Below are positions 1 to 9,844 of a stretch of DNA of 40,693 nt, piece after piece; position 1 is the first letter of the stretch, and every line of letters starts with the position of its first letter. Source of the stretch: Planctomycetota bacterium (GTDB lineage: Bacteria; Planctomycetota; UBA1135; UBA2386); contig JANQJF010000032.1 of NCBI GenBank assembly GCA_028281765.1, forward strand, positions 1-40,693, given 5' to 3'. The translations under genes and the position numbers were made by a program. A model generated the notes under the pieces. The model did not search any database, was not told the origin of the DNA, and saw nothing but the letters and a program-made list of their open reading frames with translations.

Positions 1-93
1 CGGTCCGCCCGCTGCGTTGCTGCTCCTCAACTTGTCCACTGACAAGCCATGTCGTCGCAGCGCCTTGCGAGCGAACCCCAGGAACACCGACAT
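1..93 (-). CDS. Possible 5' end of an unidentified gene (runs off the window)
   Basis: Downstream of ccoG on the same strand, an ATG at 93 opens a frame that stays open for 31 codons to the window edge, starting MSVFLGFARKALRRHGLSVD. The basic, amphipathic beginning resembles the first residues of some FkbM-type methyltransferases, but 31 residues are too few to assign a family. No convincing Shine-Dalgarno motif precedes the ATG. It is not recognisable as ccoH/fixH, the gene that often follows ccoG in proteobacteria, because it lacks the N-terminal membrane helix expected there. It may be a chance open frame. Confidence 0.3.
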   Translation of the reverse strand, partial: MSVFLGFARKALRRHGLSVDKLRSSNAAGGP

Positions 94-141
94 ACGCGAC
101 GCACTTCAGCGACGACCCACTAGTACTTCTGGCCGCGCCGT

Positions 142-1575
142 TCAGTCCTTCTTGCCGCGCGGCCCGACGAACGGAACCTCGACGGTGAGCGTCTCGCCTT
201 CGCTGACGACGCGCACCTCGACCCGCTGGCCGATCTCATAGCGATCGCGCGGGCACGTGACGAACATCGGCACGGCTTGGCTCTGCAGCGACTCGAGGTT
301 CAGTTCCTGAACCGGCAGCAGGAACGTGAGCGGATCCGACTCGACCGGCTCGATACGGAACGATCCAGCCTTCGGCTGCTTATTCACGACCCGAATCTGG
401 AAGCCGTTCCGGATCAGATCCTCTTGCAGAGTGAACGGTGCGCCGCGCTGCCGCGTGAAGTCGACCTCGAACGGCGAACGGCTCGACGCCGCAATCGAGA
501 ACACGGTGATCCCGAGGAGCAGCAGCACCGTGTAGAAGAACAGACGCGGCCGCACGAACCGGCGCTTACCGGTCTCGAATCCGCGCTGTGAGTCGTAGCG
601 GACCAGCCCCGGCTCCTGCCCGAGCTTGAACATGACTTCGTCACATGCGTCGATGCAGTTCGCGCAACCGATACACTCGAGCTGCGTGCCGTTGCGGATG
701 TCGATCCCGGTCGGACAGACGGCGACGCAACGGTAGCAGTCGATGCAATCCCCGCGCGCCTCCTCGGCGTAGCCACCGCGCGGCTCGCCGCGTGACGCGT
801 CGTACCCGACGTTCACGGTGTCCGCATCGTACAGCACGCCCTGCAACCGTCCGTAGGGACAGATCACGATGCACAGCTGCTCGCGGAACCACGTGAAGTT
901 GAAGTAGATGATCGCAGTGAAGACGAGCGTGAACGTGAACGCGGTCGGGTTCTCCACCGGCGACGACATCGTCGCCTCGATCACGGCGTCGATCGGCATG
1001 AAGTAGCCGAGCATCGTGTGGCTCAGCACTGCCGCGATCGCGAGGTAGATGCTCCACTTCGCGCCGCGCCGCAGGATCTTGTCCGCATTCCAGCCGGACT
1101 CCTGCAGCTTCTTCCGCTTGGCCGCGCCACCTTCGATCCAGCGCTCCACGCGCCGGAACACGCCGTCGAGGAACACGGTCTGCGGGCAGCCGTAGCCACA
1201 CCACAGCCGGCCGAAGAGCGCGCTCACGACGAACAGCGTGAAGCCGATCCCCGTGACGACGAAGAACGCGAGCCAGAAGTCCTGTGCGTTGAACGTGTTC
1301 CCGAACAGGAAGAAGTTGCGATGCTCGATGTCGATGAGCACCGCCGGCATCCCGCCGATCGTGACCCACGGGATCGCGAGGTAGACCGCGATCAGCGTGG
1401 CCCAGATCAGCTTCTTGCGTCGCTGGTAGCGTCCTTTGACGTCCGCCGGATGGATCGTGTTGCGACTGCCATCGGGATTGATGCAGTACAACTCGTCCAG
1501 ATCCGGCCGGCGCACCGAAGGCTTGGCCGGCTTCTCACTGACCTGCGTAGGGCTCACCTTGGGCTTCTCGTCCAT
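142..1575 (-). CDS. ccoG: CcoG/FixG/RdxA, cbb3 oxidase accessory ferredoxin-type membrane protein
   Basis: 477 residues, the usual length for CcoG, a membrane iron-sulfur protein that reduces Cu(II) to Cu(I) for insertion into cbb3 oxidase. Several membrane segments are visible (about 55-80, 100-122, 174-195, 210-228, 340-362). Cysteine motifs WCGYGCP (126-131) and CIVICPYG (235-242) lie at the membrane. Two ferredoxin clusters follow: C277, C280, C283, C287P and C301, C304, C307, C311. A C-terminal Ig-like periplasmic domain (about 365-470) matches the FixG C domain. The start overlaps the end of ccoP by 41 bases, and it is the last clear gene of the oxidase operon. Identity is secure; the exact metal chemistry is known from the family, not from this sequence. 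Confidence 0.96.
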   Translation of the reverse strand: MDEKPKVSPTQVSEKPAKPSVRRPDLDELYCINPDGSRNTIHPADVKGRYQRRKKLIWATLIAVYLAIPWVTIGGMPAVLIDIEHRNFFLFGNTFNAQDFWLAFFVVTGIGFTLFVVSALFGRLWCGYGCPQTVFLDGVFRRVERWIEGGAAKRKKLQESGWNADKILRRGAKWSIYLAIAAVLSHTMLGYFMPIDAVIEATMSSPVENPTAFTFTLVFTAIIYFNFTWFREQLCIVICPYGRLQGVLYDADTVNVGYDASRGEPRGGYAEEARGDCIDCYRCVAVCPTGIDIRNGTQLECIGCANCIDACDEVMFKLGQEPGLVRYDSQRGFETGKRRFVRPRLFFYTVLLLLGITVFSIAASSRSPFEVDFTRQRGAPFTLQEDLIRNGFQIRVVNKQPKAGSFRIEPVESDPLTFLLPVQELNLESLQSQAVPMFVTCPRDRYEIGQRVEVRVVSEGETLTVEVPFVGPRGKKD

Positions 1576-2101
1576 TGGCGACGTTCTTGTTCCTCAGGCT
1601 CATCACGTAGACCGTAGCCTTGCGACACTTCGACGCGCCGAGCTGCGACTCCCAGGCGACCATGCCCTTCTCGATGACGCCCTTCGTGACCGTCGTGTAG
1701 ATCGACGCGGGCTCGCCACCGTGGAGCCAGAACTTGTCGGTCAGGTTCGGACCGAGCCCCGGCATGCCGCCGCCATCGTTGCGATGGCACGAAGCGCAGT
1801 TGATGTCGAAGATCTTCTTGCCCGACGCGATGTAGTTCGGGTCGGCCAGGAGCGCACGCAGGGTCTCGTCGTCCGCATCGGTGGACTGCGCCGCGAGCGC
1901 CGCCTGGTCGGCCTCGTAGACCTCCGTCGGCAGCGCGGCGAAGCCCGTGATGTGATACGCGCCCCAGTAGAACACCGAGAAGATGCACGCGAGGTAGAAC
2001 GACCACAGCCACCAATTCGGCAAGTGGTTGTCGAACTCCGTGATGCCGTCGAACGAGTGTTCGCGTTCGACATCGACATTCGTAATCGACGGATCAGTCA
2101 T
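1535..2101 (-). CDS. ccoP: Cytochrome c oxidase cbb3-type, subunit III (mono-haem CcoP)
   Basis: 188 residues. One N-terminal transmembrane helix (about 30-50) preceded by the FixP N-terminal pattern (EFDNHLPNWWLWSF) anchors the protein. A single class I cytochrome c domain follows with CASCH at 102-106 and a likely Met ligand in the KGMVAW segment. Proteobacterial CcoP is about 290-310 residues with two CxxCH motifs; here only one is present, so this is a short mono-haem form. It passes electrons from soluble cytochrome c to the CcoO haem. The start overlaps ccoQ by 8 bases, indicating translational coupling. The domain is complete, so truncation is unlikely. Confidence 0.93.
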   Translation of the reverse strand: MTDPSITNVDVEREHSFDGITEFDNHLPNWWLWSFYLACIFSVFYWGAYHITGFAALPTEVYEADQAALAAQSTDADDETLRALLADPNYIASGKKIFDINCASCHRNDGGGMPGLGPNLTDKFWLHGGEPASIYTTVTKGVIEKGMVAWESQLGASKCRKATVYVMSLRNKNVANGREAQGEPYAGQ

Positions 2102-2291
2102 CGAGATTCTCCTGGCGCCACGCGCCGGGCATGGAGTCGTCGAGCGGCAGTGCCGCCATCTTGTCGAAGTGTGGGGCCCGCTGGCGGGAGAACACCCAGA
2201 CCAGCACGCCTAAGAACATCGCGATGAAGCCGATCATCACCACGAGGGGAAGGTTGAGCAGGGTCGCACCCTGGAACAGCTCTTGCCACAT
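2094..2291 (-). CDS. ccoQ: CcoQ/FixQ-like small oxidase subunit
   Basis: 65 residues with one transmembrane helix (about 13-34, LNLPLVVMIGFIAMFLGVLV) followed by a basic turn and a short acidic cytosolic tail containing the ALPLDD motif often seen in small cbb3-linked proteins. Size, position between ccoO and ccoP, and topology match CcoQ, which stabilises the assembled oxidase. Sequence conservation in CcoQ is low, so the name rests mainly on context. It begins 9 bases after the ccoNO stop and overlaps ccoP. Confidence 0.85.
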   Translation of the reverse strand: MWQELFQGATLLNLPLVVMIGFIAMFLGVLVWVFSRQRAPHFDKMAALPLDDSMPGAWRQENLDD

Positions 2292-2300
2292 GACTAGCTC

Positions 2301-4628
2301 CTATCTCCGATCCACGACCTGGGCCCCGAGCTCGTTCTTGCCGAGACGCATGAGGTAAGCGATCAGCGCGACGAGCTTGCGATCGGACTCGATCTCGTGC
2401 CCGTCGACCGCGAGGTCGGCCACGATCTTCGCGGCCTGTTCGCGATACTCGACGATCGCTCCGGCGATGCGTGCCTTGTCGTAGGGCACGCCGAGCGCCT
2501 TCATCGCCTTGATCTTGTCCGGCGTCCCGTCGACGTAGACGTCCTCGTCGGCCAGCCAGTGGTAGGACGGCATGTTCGACTTCGGACGCACGCTGCGTGG
2601 ATCGATCATATGCAGGTAGTGCCACGACGCGTTGTTCCCGCTGAGCCCCTCGCGCGCGAGGTCCGGCCCCGTGCGCTTGGAACCCCACTGGAACGGGTGA
2701 TCCCACATCGATTCCTCGATGCGGCTGGGATCGCCGTAGCGCATCTTCTCTTCCCGGAAGGGGCGGATCATCTGCGAGTGGCAGACGTAGCAACCTTCCG
2801 AGACGTAGATGTCGCGCCCCTCGAGTTCGAGCGGCGTGTAGGGCGCCACCGCGTAAGCACCACTCGTGGTGAGCGGCACGTTCTTCTGCAGCACGATGCC
2901 CGGCACCAGCTCGACGACGCCACCCGCGACGACGGCCAGCACGACGAGGACCGTGAACGCGAGCGGCCGACGCTCGATCACGTCGTGCCACCGGAACTTG
3001 CTCTCCGCCGCGCGCTTGACCTGCACCGCCACCGCGACGCAAAAGCCCACGAGCAGCACGAAGCCCATCACGCCGCCCCACAAGCCGCCACCGGCGAACA
3101 TGTAGGCGATCAGCAGACCGAGCACCGTCATGACGAACGGCGTTCCGAACACGAGCTTGCCCGTGCTCGCCGCTGCGGGTTCCGGCTTCATGACGACGAC
3201 GTCAGCTTCGCCGTCGACCTTGTTGCCCGAGCGCATGGTCTTCCAGAGGTTGACCACCATCATGACCCAGCCGACGACGAACAGCGCGCCACCGACCGTC
3301 CGCATCATGTACATGATCCGCGACTTCTCGAGCATCTCGGCCCAAGCCGCGTTCGTGTACTTCAGGCCGCCGTCCTCCATCTCGGCCCACAGGAGGCCCT
3401 GGGAGATACCGCTGACCCACATCGCGACGACGTAGAGCAGGATGCCGAACGTGCCGATCCAGAAGTGCCAGTCGGCCAGCGTGCGCGACCAGAGCTGCGT
3501 GCCGAACAGCCGCGGCACCATCCAGTAGAACATGCCGGCGGCCATGAAGCCGTTCCAGCCGAGCGCGCCGCTGTGGACGTGACCGATGATCCAGTCCGTG
3601 TAGTGACCGAGCGCGTTCACGCTCTTGATCGACAGCAGCGGACCTTCGAACGTCGCCATGCCGTAGAACGTGACACCGGCGACGAAGAACTTGAGCACCG
3701 GGTCGGTGCGCACCTTGTGCCACGCGCCGCGCAGGGTCAGCAGGCCGTTGAGCATGCCGCCCCAAGACGGCGCCCACAGCATCAGGCTGAACAGCATGCC
3801 GAGCGACTGCGCCCAGTCCGGGAGGGCCGTGTAGAGCAGGTGATGCGGCCCGGCCCAGATGTAGATGAACACCAGCGCCCAGAAGTGGATGATCGACAGC
3901 CGGTAGCTGTAGACCGGACGTCCCGCCGCCTTCGGCAGGAAGTAGTACATGATCCCCAGGATCGGCGTCGTAAGGAAGAACGCGACCGCGTTGTGGCCGT
4001 ACCACCACTGGGTCAACGCGTCCTGCGCTCCGGCGAAGATCCCGTAGCTCTTGGTCCCGGTGACCGGCAACGCCAGGTTGTTGACGATGTAGAGGACCGC
4101 GATCGTGATGATCGTAGAGATGTAGAACCAGATCGCGACGTAGAGGTTGCGCTCGTTACGCCGCTTGATCGTCCAGAAGAAGTTCCAGGCGAACACCACC
4201 CACACGAGCGCCACCGGGATGTCGAGGAACCACTCGAGCTCCGCGTACTCCTTCGACTGGGTGATACCGAGCGGCAGCGTGATCGCCGCCCCCACGATGA
4301 TCAGCTGCCAGCCCCACAGGTGGATCTTCGATAAGAGATCCGACGCCATGCGCGTCTTGAGCAGGCGCTGCGTCGAGTAGTAGACCCCGGCAAACATCAT
4401 GTTGCCGACGAGCGCGAAGATCACCGCGTTCGTGTGCAGCGGACGAATCCGACTGAAGGTCAGCCACGGCAGGTCGAAGTTGAAGTAGGCCGAGCTGAGC
4501 TGCAGCGCCGCGAGGACGCCGACGAGCATGCCGATCAAGCCCCAGGCGATCGACCAGAAGACGAACCCGCGGACGACGCCGTCGTCGTACTGGATGCGAG
4601 TTTTGCTGAGAGACGTGGTTTCGTTCAT
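2301..4628 (-). CDS. ccoNO: Fused cbb3 cytochrome c oxidase subunits I and II (CcoN-CcoO)
   Basis: 775 residues combining two normally separate subunits. Residues about 1-475 are the haem-copper catalytic subunit CcoN with about 12 membrane helices. Metal-ligand histidines are visible in LHTNAVIF (low-spin haem b), YGHNAVAFF and WAGPHHLLY (CuB), and GHVHSGALGWNG (haem b3 and b). A linker of about 30 residues leads to two further helices, then the CcoO cytochrome c domain with CYVCH at about 611-615 and the CcoO hallmark HSQMIRPFR, ending in a second soluble helix bundle. The enzyme reduces oxygen to water with high affinity and pumps protons. Fused CcoNO proteins are known in Bacteroidetes and Planctomycetes. 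The start overlaps the ccoS stop (ATGA). Confidence 0.97.
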   Translation of the reverse strand: MNETTSLSKTRIQYDDGVVRGFVFWSIAWGLIGMLVGVLAALQLSSAYFNFDLPWLTFSRIRPLHTNAVIFALVGNMMFAGVYYSTQRLLKTRMASDLLSKIHLWGWQLIIVGAAITLPLGITQSKEYAELEWFLDIPVALVWVVFAWNFFWTIKRRNERNLYVAIWFYISTIITIAVLYIVNNLALPVTGTKSYGIFAGAQDALTQWWYGHNAVAFFLTTPILGIMYYFLPKAAGRPVYSYRLSIIHFWALVFIYIWAGPHHLLYTALPDWAQSLGMLFSLMLWAPSWGGMLNGLLTLRGAWHKVRTDPVLKFFVAGVTFYGMATFEGPLLSIKSVNALGHYTDWIIGHVHSGALGWNGFMAAGMFYWMVPRLFGTQLWSRTLADWHFWIGTFGILLYVVAMWVSGISQGLLWAEMEDGGLKYTNAAWAEMLEKSRIMYMMRTVGGALFVVGWVMMVVNLWKTMRSGNKVDGEADVVVMKPEPAAASTGKLVFGTPFVMTVLGLLIAYMFAGGGLWGGVMGFVLLVGFCVAVAVQVKRAAESKFRWHDVIERRPLAFTVLVVLAVVAGGVVELVPGIVLQKNVPLTTSGAYAVAPYTPLELEGRDIYVSEGCYVCHSQMIRPFREEKMRYGDPSRIEESMWDHPFQWGSKRTGPDLAREGLSGNNASWHYLHMIDPRSVRPKSNMPSYHWLADEDVYVDGTPDKIKAMKALGVPYDKARIAGAIVEYREQAAKIVADLAVDGHEIESDRKLVALIAYLMRLGKNELGAQVVDRR

Positions 4629-4786
4629 GAATCGATGGACTCGACGGGCGAGTCATCCTCGAGCGGCAGGATCGCGAGCCGATCCGCGTAGTCGTTGTCG
4701 CGGTTTCGAACGCTGAACAGGAACGCCAGCAATCCGCATGCCGCGAGTGCCAAACTGCACAGGACGAGAAGTGGAATGATGTTCAT
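4625..4786 (-). CDS. ccoS: CcoS, cbb3 oxidase assembly protein
   Basis: 53 residues. One N-terminal helix (about 3-25) is followed by FLFSVRNRDNDYADRLAILP, the cytosolic pattern typical of CcoS, where a short basic/acidic segment follows the helix (normally with a DDLE/YDDLD-like stretch; here NDYADRLAILPLEDD). CcoS is needed to load haem and copper into the oxidase. The ATG at 4786 was chosen because it gives the canonical length and a 4-base ATGA overlap with the end of ccoI; its own stop overlaps the ccoNO start in the same way. Confidence 0.9.
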   Translation of the reverse strand: MNIIPLLVLCSLALAACGLLAFLFSVRNRDNDYADRLAILPLEDDSPVESIDS

Positions 4787-7161
4787 CGTGGAAGATCCAT
4801 CGCTCGGCGCGCCCCGATGCCACGCATCGTGTTCGCGATGAGCGCGAGTGAACTCAGCGGCATCAGCACCGCGACGAGGAGCGGCGTCATGACGCCCGCA
4901 AAACACAGAGCCAGCGCGCCGGCGTTGTAGATCGCCGCGAGCCAGAGATTCGCGCGCACGACGCGCCCGAAGCGACGCGCGCCGCCGAGCACGGCCGTCA
5001 CGGCGCCGACACCCGCACCGACGTAGAAGAAGTCCGAGCGGCTCGGCATCAGCGGGCGATCGAGCGCCGGCGTGCCCGCGCACGCGGCCGCATCGAACGC
5101 CGGCGCATCGTTGAGACCGTCGCCGATCATCATCGTGTCAGCGGCACCGAGCCGCTCGACGAGCTCCGCCTTGGCCGTCGGCGACATGTCGCCGACGGCC
5201 CGGTCCTTGTCGAGTCCGAGCCGTTCGGCCGCGAGGGACACTTTGGCCGCGCGGTCGCCACTCGCAATCCAGACATCGAGACCATCAGCTTCGAGAGTGT
5301 GCAATTCGTCCGCGGCACCGGCGCGGAGATCCTCCTCGATCGAGAAGCAACTCTCGACGTGGCCGTCGCGCGTGAACACGCAAACCGACTCGCCGTTCCG
5401 CTGGGCATCCCCCAGCGTGAAGGCACTCGAGCCGAGTCGGTACTCGTGGCCACCGTGCACCACTCGGGATCCGGATCCGGGGACGTCTTCGACTTCGAGT
5501 TCGGCGAGGAAGCGGGCGCCTTCGAGCGTGTTCGCGATCGCCCGGCTAACCGGATGGTTGCTCGACTGCGCCATCGAGTAGAGAACATCGCGCGCTTCGC
5601 CCTCCGCATCCCGCAACGAGGTCGCACGGAGACCGCCCCAGGTGAGCGTCCCCGTCTTGTCGAACACGATGCGGCGCACGCCACGGGCCGTATCGAGCAG
5701 CGAGCTGCGCCGAACGAACACACCCTGGCGCCGCAACCGCGCCACCGCGAGATCGAACGCCAGCGGGATCGCGATCCCGAGCGCGCACGGACAGGTCACG
5801 ATCAGCACCGCCGTCACGACATCGACGATTCGGCTCGGGTCGATGACCGCCCACGCAACCGCGGCGAGCAGCGCGAGGCCCAGCACGGCGGCGACGTAGA
5901 CGCGGTTGAGACGATCCCAGAACCGGCTCCGATCCTGCTCCTCCGGATCGTTCGGCACCGCCAGGAGCGCGTGGAGTCCGGAGTCCGCCGCCGTCGCGAG
6001 CACCGCGACGCGCACGCCGCGACGGCCCGCGACGAACGCGCCCGCCGGCACCTCGTCTCCCGCCTCGAACCGACGGGGTTCCGATTCGCCGTTGATCCAG
6101 TCCAGCGACAGAGACGCGGCAGCATCGCGCAGCTGCGCGCGCACCGGCACGAGGTCGCCGGGGACGAGCAGGAGCTCGTCGCCGACGCCGATCTCGTCAG
6201 CGGTGACGCGCTCGACGCTACCGTCCGCGGCACGCAGGCGACGCACGCGCACGTGTTCCGCGCCGTCGTTCTCGAGCAGGTAGTTCCGGTTCTGCCGAAT
6301 CGCACGCTGCTGCACGAACCGCCCGGCGAGCATCAGCGCGACGAAGACCGTGACCGAGTCGAAATACGCCGCCCCGAGCCCGGTGACGAACGCGAACAGC
6401 GACGCGCCGTACCCGAGGCCGATCCCGAGCGCGATCGGCAGGTCGAGGTGCAGCACACGCCGACGAACGCCGGCCCAGGCCGCGCGGAAGAACACCGGTC
6501 CGCCGACCGCGACGGCGAGTGTCGCCAGAGTCGCGGACAACCAGCGGAACAGCACGTAGGCATCGCCGTCCGCCGCACTCATCCCGGTGTACTCGGCGAA
6601 CGAGAAGAGCATCGCGTTCAGTGCGAACACGACCGTCACACCGAGCCGCACGAGCAGCTCGCGTTCCTCGTTCGCTTCGACCTTGCCCGGGGGACCGACG
6701 CGGTAGCCGAACGACTCGCACGCATCGAGGAATGTCGACACCTCGAACGACGCGCCGTACAGGATGCGCATCCGGCCGAGCGTCGGGTTGAGATCGAAGT
6801 CCAGCCCGCCAGACTGGCGCCGGAAGACCTCCTGCAGCAGCCACACGCAGGCCGCGCAGTGGATGCCTTGCACGTCGACTTCGAGCCGAGACACGTCGGC
6901 ATCGACCGGGGTGATGCAGGCTTCGAGCCACTCGAGGTTCGCCGTGCCGCCGCCGAGCGGCCCCACCGGCTGCCCGCGGCCACCGCCGAGTTCGTAGAAC
7001 CGATCGAGGTCCGAACTCTGGATCAGCTCGAAGACGGTCGCGCATCCGGAGCAGCAGAACGCCGATTCGGCGCCCGCGGGAACGGGCAGGCCGCAGTGTC
7101 GGCACGCGGTCGTGTCGCGCGTTTCACCGCGGGCGTTCAGCCTCGGCTCGATCGCGGTCAT
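4783..7161 (-). CDS. ccoI: CcoI/FixI copper-transporting P1B-type ATPase
   Basis: 792 residues. An N-terminal cysteine-rich ribbon (CRHCG at 20-24, CCSGC at 36-40) is typical of the CcoI group. A heavy-metal-associated domain follows with CAAC at 102-105. Eight membrane helices include the TCPCALG copper-binding CPC motif at about 454-460. The phosphorylation motif DKTGTLTWGG lies near 499, and GDGLNDAPAFDAA near 680 completes the hydrolytic core. CcoI exports Cu(I) across the inner membrane for the cbb3 CuB site rather than for detoxification; the adjacent ccoS and ccoNO support that role. It shares 4-base overlaps with both neighbours. Confidence 0.96.
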   Translation of the reverse strand: MTAIEPRLNARGETRDTTACRHCGLPVPAGAESAFCCSGCATVFELIQSSDLDRFYELGGGRGQPVGPLGGGTANLEWLEACITPVDADVSRLEVDVQGIHCAACVWLLQEVFRRQSGGLDFDLNPTLGRMRILYGASFEVSTFLDACESFGYRVGPPGKVEANEERELLVRLGVTVVFALNAMLFSFAEYTGMSAADGDAYVLFRWLSATLATLAVAVGGPVFFRAAWAGVRRRVLHLDLPIALGIGLGYGASLFAFVTGLGAAYFDSVTVFVALMLAGRFVQQRAIRQNRNYLLENDGAEHVRVRRLRAADGSVERVTADEIGVGDELLLVPGDLVPVRAQLRDAAASLSLDWINGESEPRRFEAGDEVPAGAFVAGRRGVRVAVLATAADSGLHALLAVPNDPEEQDRSRFWDRLNRVYVAAVLGLALLAAVAWAVIDPSRIVDVVTAVLIVTCPCALGIAIPLAFDLAVARLRRQGVFVRRSSLLDTARGVRRIVFDKTGTLTWGGLRATSLRDAEGEARDVLYSMAQSSNHPVSRAIANTLEGARFLAELEVEDVPGSGSRVVHGGHEYRLGSSAFTLGDAQRNGESVCVFTRDGHVESCFSIEEDLRAGAADELHTLEADGLDVWIASGDRAAKVSLAAERLGLDKDRAVGDMSPTAKAELVERLGAADTMMIGDGLNDAPAFDAAACAGTPALDRPLMPSRSDFFYVGAGVGAVTAVLGGARRFGRVVRANLWLAAIYNAGALALCFAGVMTPLLVAVLMPLSSLALIANTMRGIGARRAMDLPR

Positions 7162-7850
7162 TCCGCGTGCACCTCATGGGCACAACACGCGGCCGGGCCC
7201 GCCGTGATCTCCGCGACACCGCGCCAGACCAGAACGGCCGCGGCGACCAGCATCACGCCCTGTGCGAGACGTGCCACGCCGCGCGCACCGAGCCGTCGCT
7301 GGACGCGGTGGAGCTGCCACTGCGCCAGCACGAGGGCGGGCACGATGCCGCAGCTGAAGCCGACCATCACCGCGGTACCACCGATCGCAGAGCCGGATGC
7401 CACGGCCAGCGCGAGCGCCGCATACAGCAGACCGCACGGCAGCAGCGGTGTGATCGTGCCGAGCACGACTCCGCGCAGCCCTGGCGGCAACGCCGTGATC
7501 CGCCGCCAGAGGCGGTGGAACCAGCGCGCGCGGCCGGCGGACGGGGTCACCCCACGTCCGACTCCGAAGGCGACCGCGATCATGATCGCAGCCAGCGCGA
7601 ACGCGAAGCCGGCGCCCCCACCGTGCAGTCGTCCGACGTCGAACGCCCCACCGATCCCGCCGGCGATCAGCCCGGTCACGCCGTACGCGACGGTGCGACC
7701 GGTGTGGTAGCCAACGCCCGATGCGACACCACCACCGGCACAGCCCACGAGCGGTCCACACATGAACGCGCAGTGGAGGCTGTTGAAGAAGCCGAGCACC
7801 AGCCCACCGGCCAGCGCCGCTTCGAACGGATTCGTCAGGAGATCGACCAA
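7158..7850 (-). CDS. TauE/SafE-family (DsbD_2-like) membrane protein linked to cbb3 assembly
   Basis: 230 residues, about six transmembrane helices. The first helix carries GFFNSLHCAFMCGPLVG, matching the HCxGMCGP signature of the 'sulfite exporter TauE/SafE' family regularly found in cco gene clusters (sometimes called CcoH2). A second signature, PLLPCGLLYAALALA (near 136-150), has a membrane cysteine facing the first. These paired Cys suggest metal or thiol handling; a copper-supply role is plausible by context, whereas sulfite export is probably a misleading family name. It ends with a Cys/His-rich tail (CCAHEVH). It overlaps ccoI by 4 bases and begins 3 bases after the upstream gene. Confidence 0.88.
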   Translation of the reverse strand: MVDLLTNPFEAALAGGLVLGFFNSLHCAFMCGPLVGCAGGGVASGVGYHTGRTVAYGVTGLIAGGIGGAFDVGRLHGGGAGFAFALAAIMIAVAFGVGRGVTPSAGRARWFHRLWRRITALPPGLRGVVLGTITPLLPCGLLYAALALAVASGSAIGGTAVMVGFSCGIVPALVLAQWQLHRVQRRLGARGVARLAQGVMLVAAAVLVWRGVAEITAGPAACCAHEVHAE

Positions 7851-7853
7851 GGT

Positions 7854-8387
7854 CTACTCGGATGGGACGACCACCACGGGGCAACCCGCGTGCCGAACGA
7901 CGCGGGTTACCGTGCTCCCGAGGATCCGATGCTCGGGTTTGTCCTCCGCGTGCCCGCCGAGCACGATGGCATCGGCGCGGTGACGAATCGCCGTTCCGAC
8001 GATCTCACTCCACGGAACTCCCGTGACGACCAGCTCCTTCGGGCGCATGTCGCCGGAGAAGCACTCCGCCGTCAGCCGTTGGAGCTGCGCCTTGCCCTCG
8101 ATCACGAGGTCGGCCTGGAGCTTTTCCGGCTTCTCGCAGACGTAGGGACCGAGCAGTGAATCCAGATCGCACACGACGTGCAGCAGAATGACGTCGCTGT
8201 CCTTCGTGACGAATCTGCGCGCTTGACGAATGACGCGGTCGGATCGATCGCTGAGATCGACGGCGACGAGCACGCGCGAGACCCGACTCTCACTATCGAG
8301 AGCCGCATTCTCACTCGCCGGAGATGCCCCATCTTTGGGCGAACTGCCTGAAATCCGTCTCGAGTGCTTCCGTTGGTTCTTAAGCAT
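7854..8387 (-). CDS. Universal stress protein (UspA family)
   Basis: 177 residues. After an unusual Ser/Arg-rich 36-residue N-terminal extension comes the Usp fold beginning VSRVLVAVDLSDRSD and ending with the ATP-loop pattern GGHAEDKPEHRILGSTVTRVV, then CPVVVVPS. The extension may mean the true start is the GTG at VSRVLV. As the first gene of the oxidase operon, 3 bases before the TauE/SafE-like gene, it is likely co-induced with low-oxygen respiration; Usp genes are commonly under oxygen control in other bacteria. A sigma-54-type promoter lies about 50 bases upstream of the ATG. Its biochemical partner is unknown. Confidence 0.9.
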   Translation of the reverse strand: MLKNQRKHSRRISGSSPKDGASPASENAALDSESRVSRVLVAVDLSDRSDRVIRQARRFVTKDSDVILLHVVCDLDSLLGPYVCEKPEKLQADLVIEGKAQLQRLTAECFSGDMRPKELVVTGVPWSEIVGTAIRHRADAIVLGGHAEDKPEHRILGSTVTRVVRHAGCPVVVVPSE

Positions 8388-8438
8388 GATCGCTTACCAT
8401 GTGGCGCCTGGCCGCAGGTGCTGCGGCACACGTGCATG

Positions 8439-8455
8439 CGCAATCCGCGTGCCGA
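8439..8455 (-). promoter_or_regulatory. Predicted sigma-54 (-24/-12) promoter of the usp-cco operon
   Basis: On the minus strand the sequence reads TCGGCACG-CGGA-TTGCG, with GG at 8453-8452 and GC at 8441-8440, exactly the ten-base separation required. It matches TGGCACG-N4-TTGCW at all core bases (GGCACG and TTGC). Transcription would start near 8428, about 40 bases before the usp ATG. The neighbouring divergent gene encodes a sigma-54 activator. Activator-binding sites would have to lie inside that activator gene. Confidence 0.75.
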
Positions 8456-8467
8456 CGGAAGTCCCTC

Positions 8468-9840
<1,373 letters not shown>

Positions 9841-9844
<4 letters not shown>

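Noticed and set aside
5299..7710. Very long open frame on the plus strand opposite ccoI and the SafE-like gene
   Set aside because: It is Arg/His/Asp-rich with no recognisable domain and runs antisense to two motif-complete genes; GC-rich third positions make such frames common.
7158..7850. SafE-like protein as a sulfite exporter
   Set aside because: Operon position and paired membrane Cys fit copper or oxidase assembly better than sulfite export.
8408..8425. Plus-strand TGGC...TGC motif as a sigma-54 promoter for the regulator gene
   Set aside because: The GG-to-GC separation is eleven bases, not ten, so the phase is wrong.
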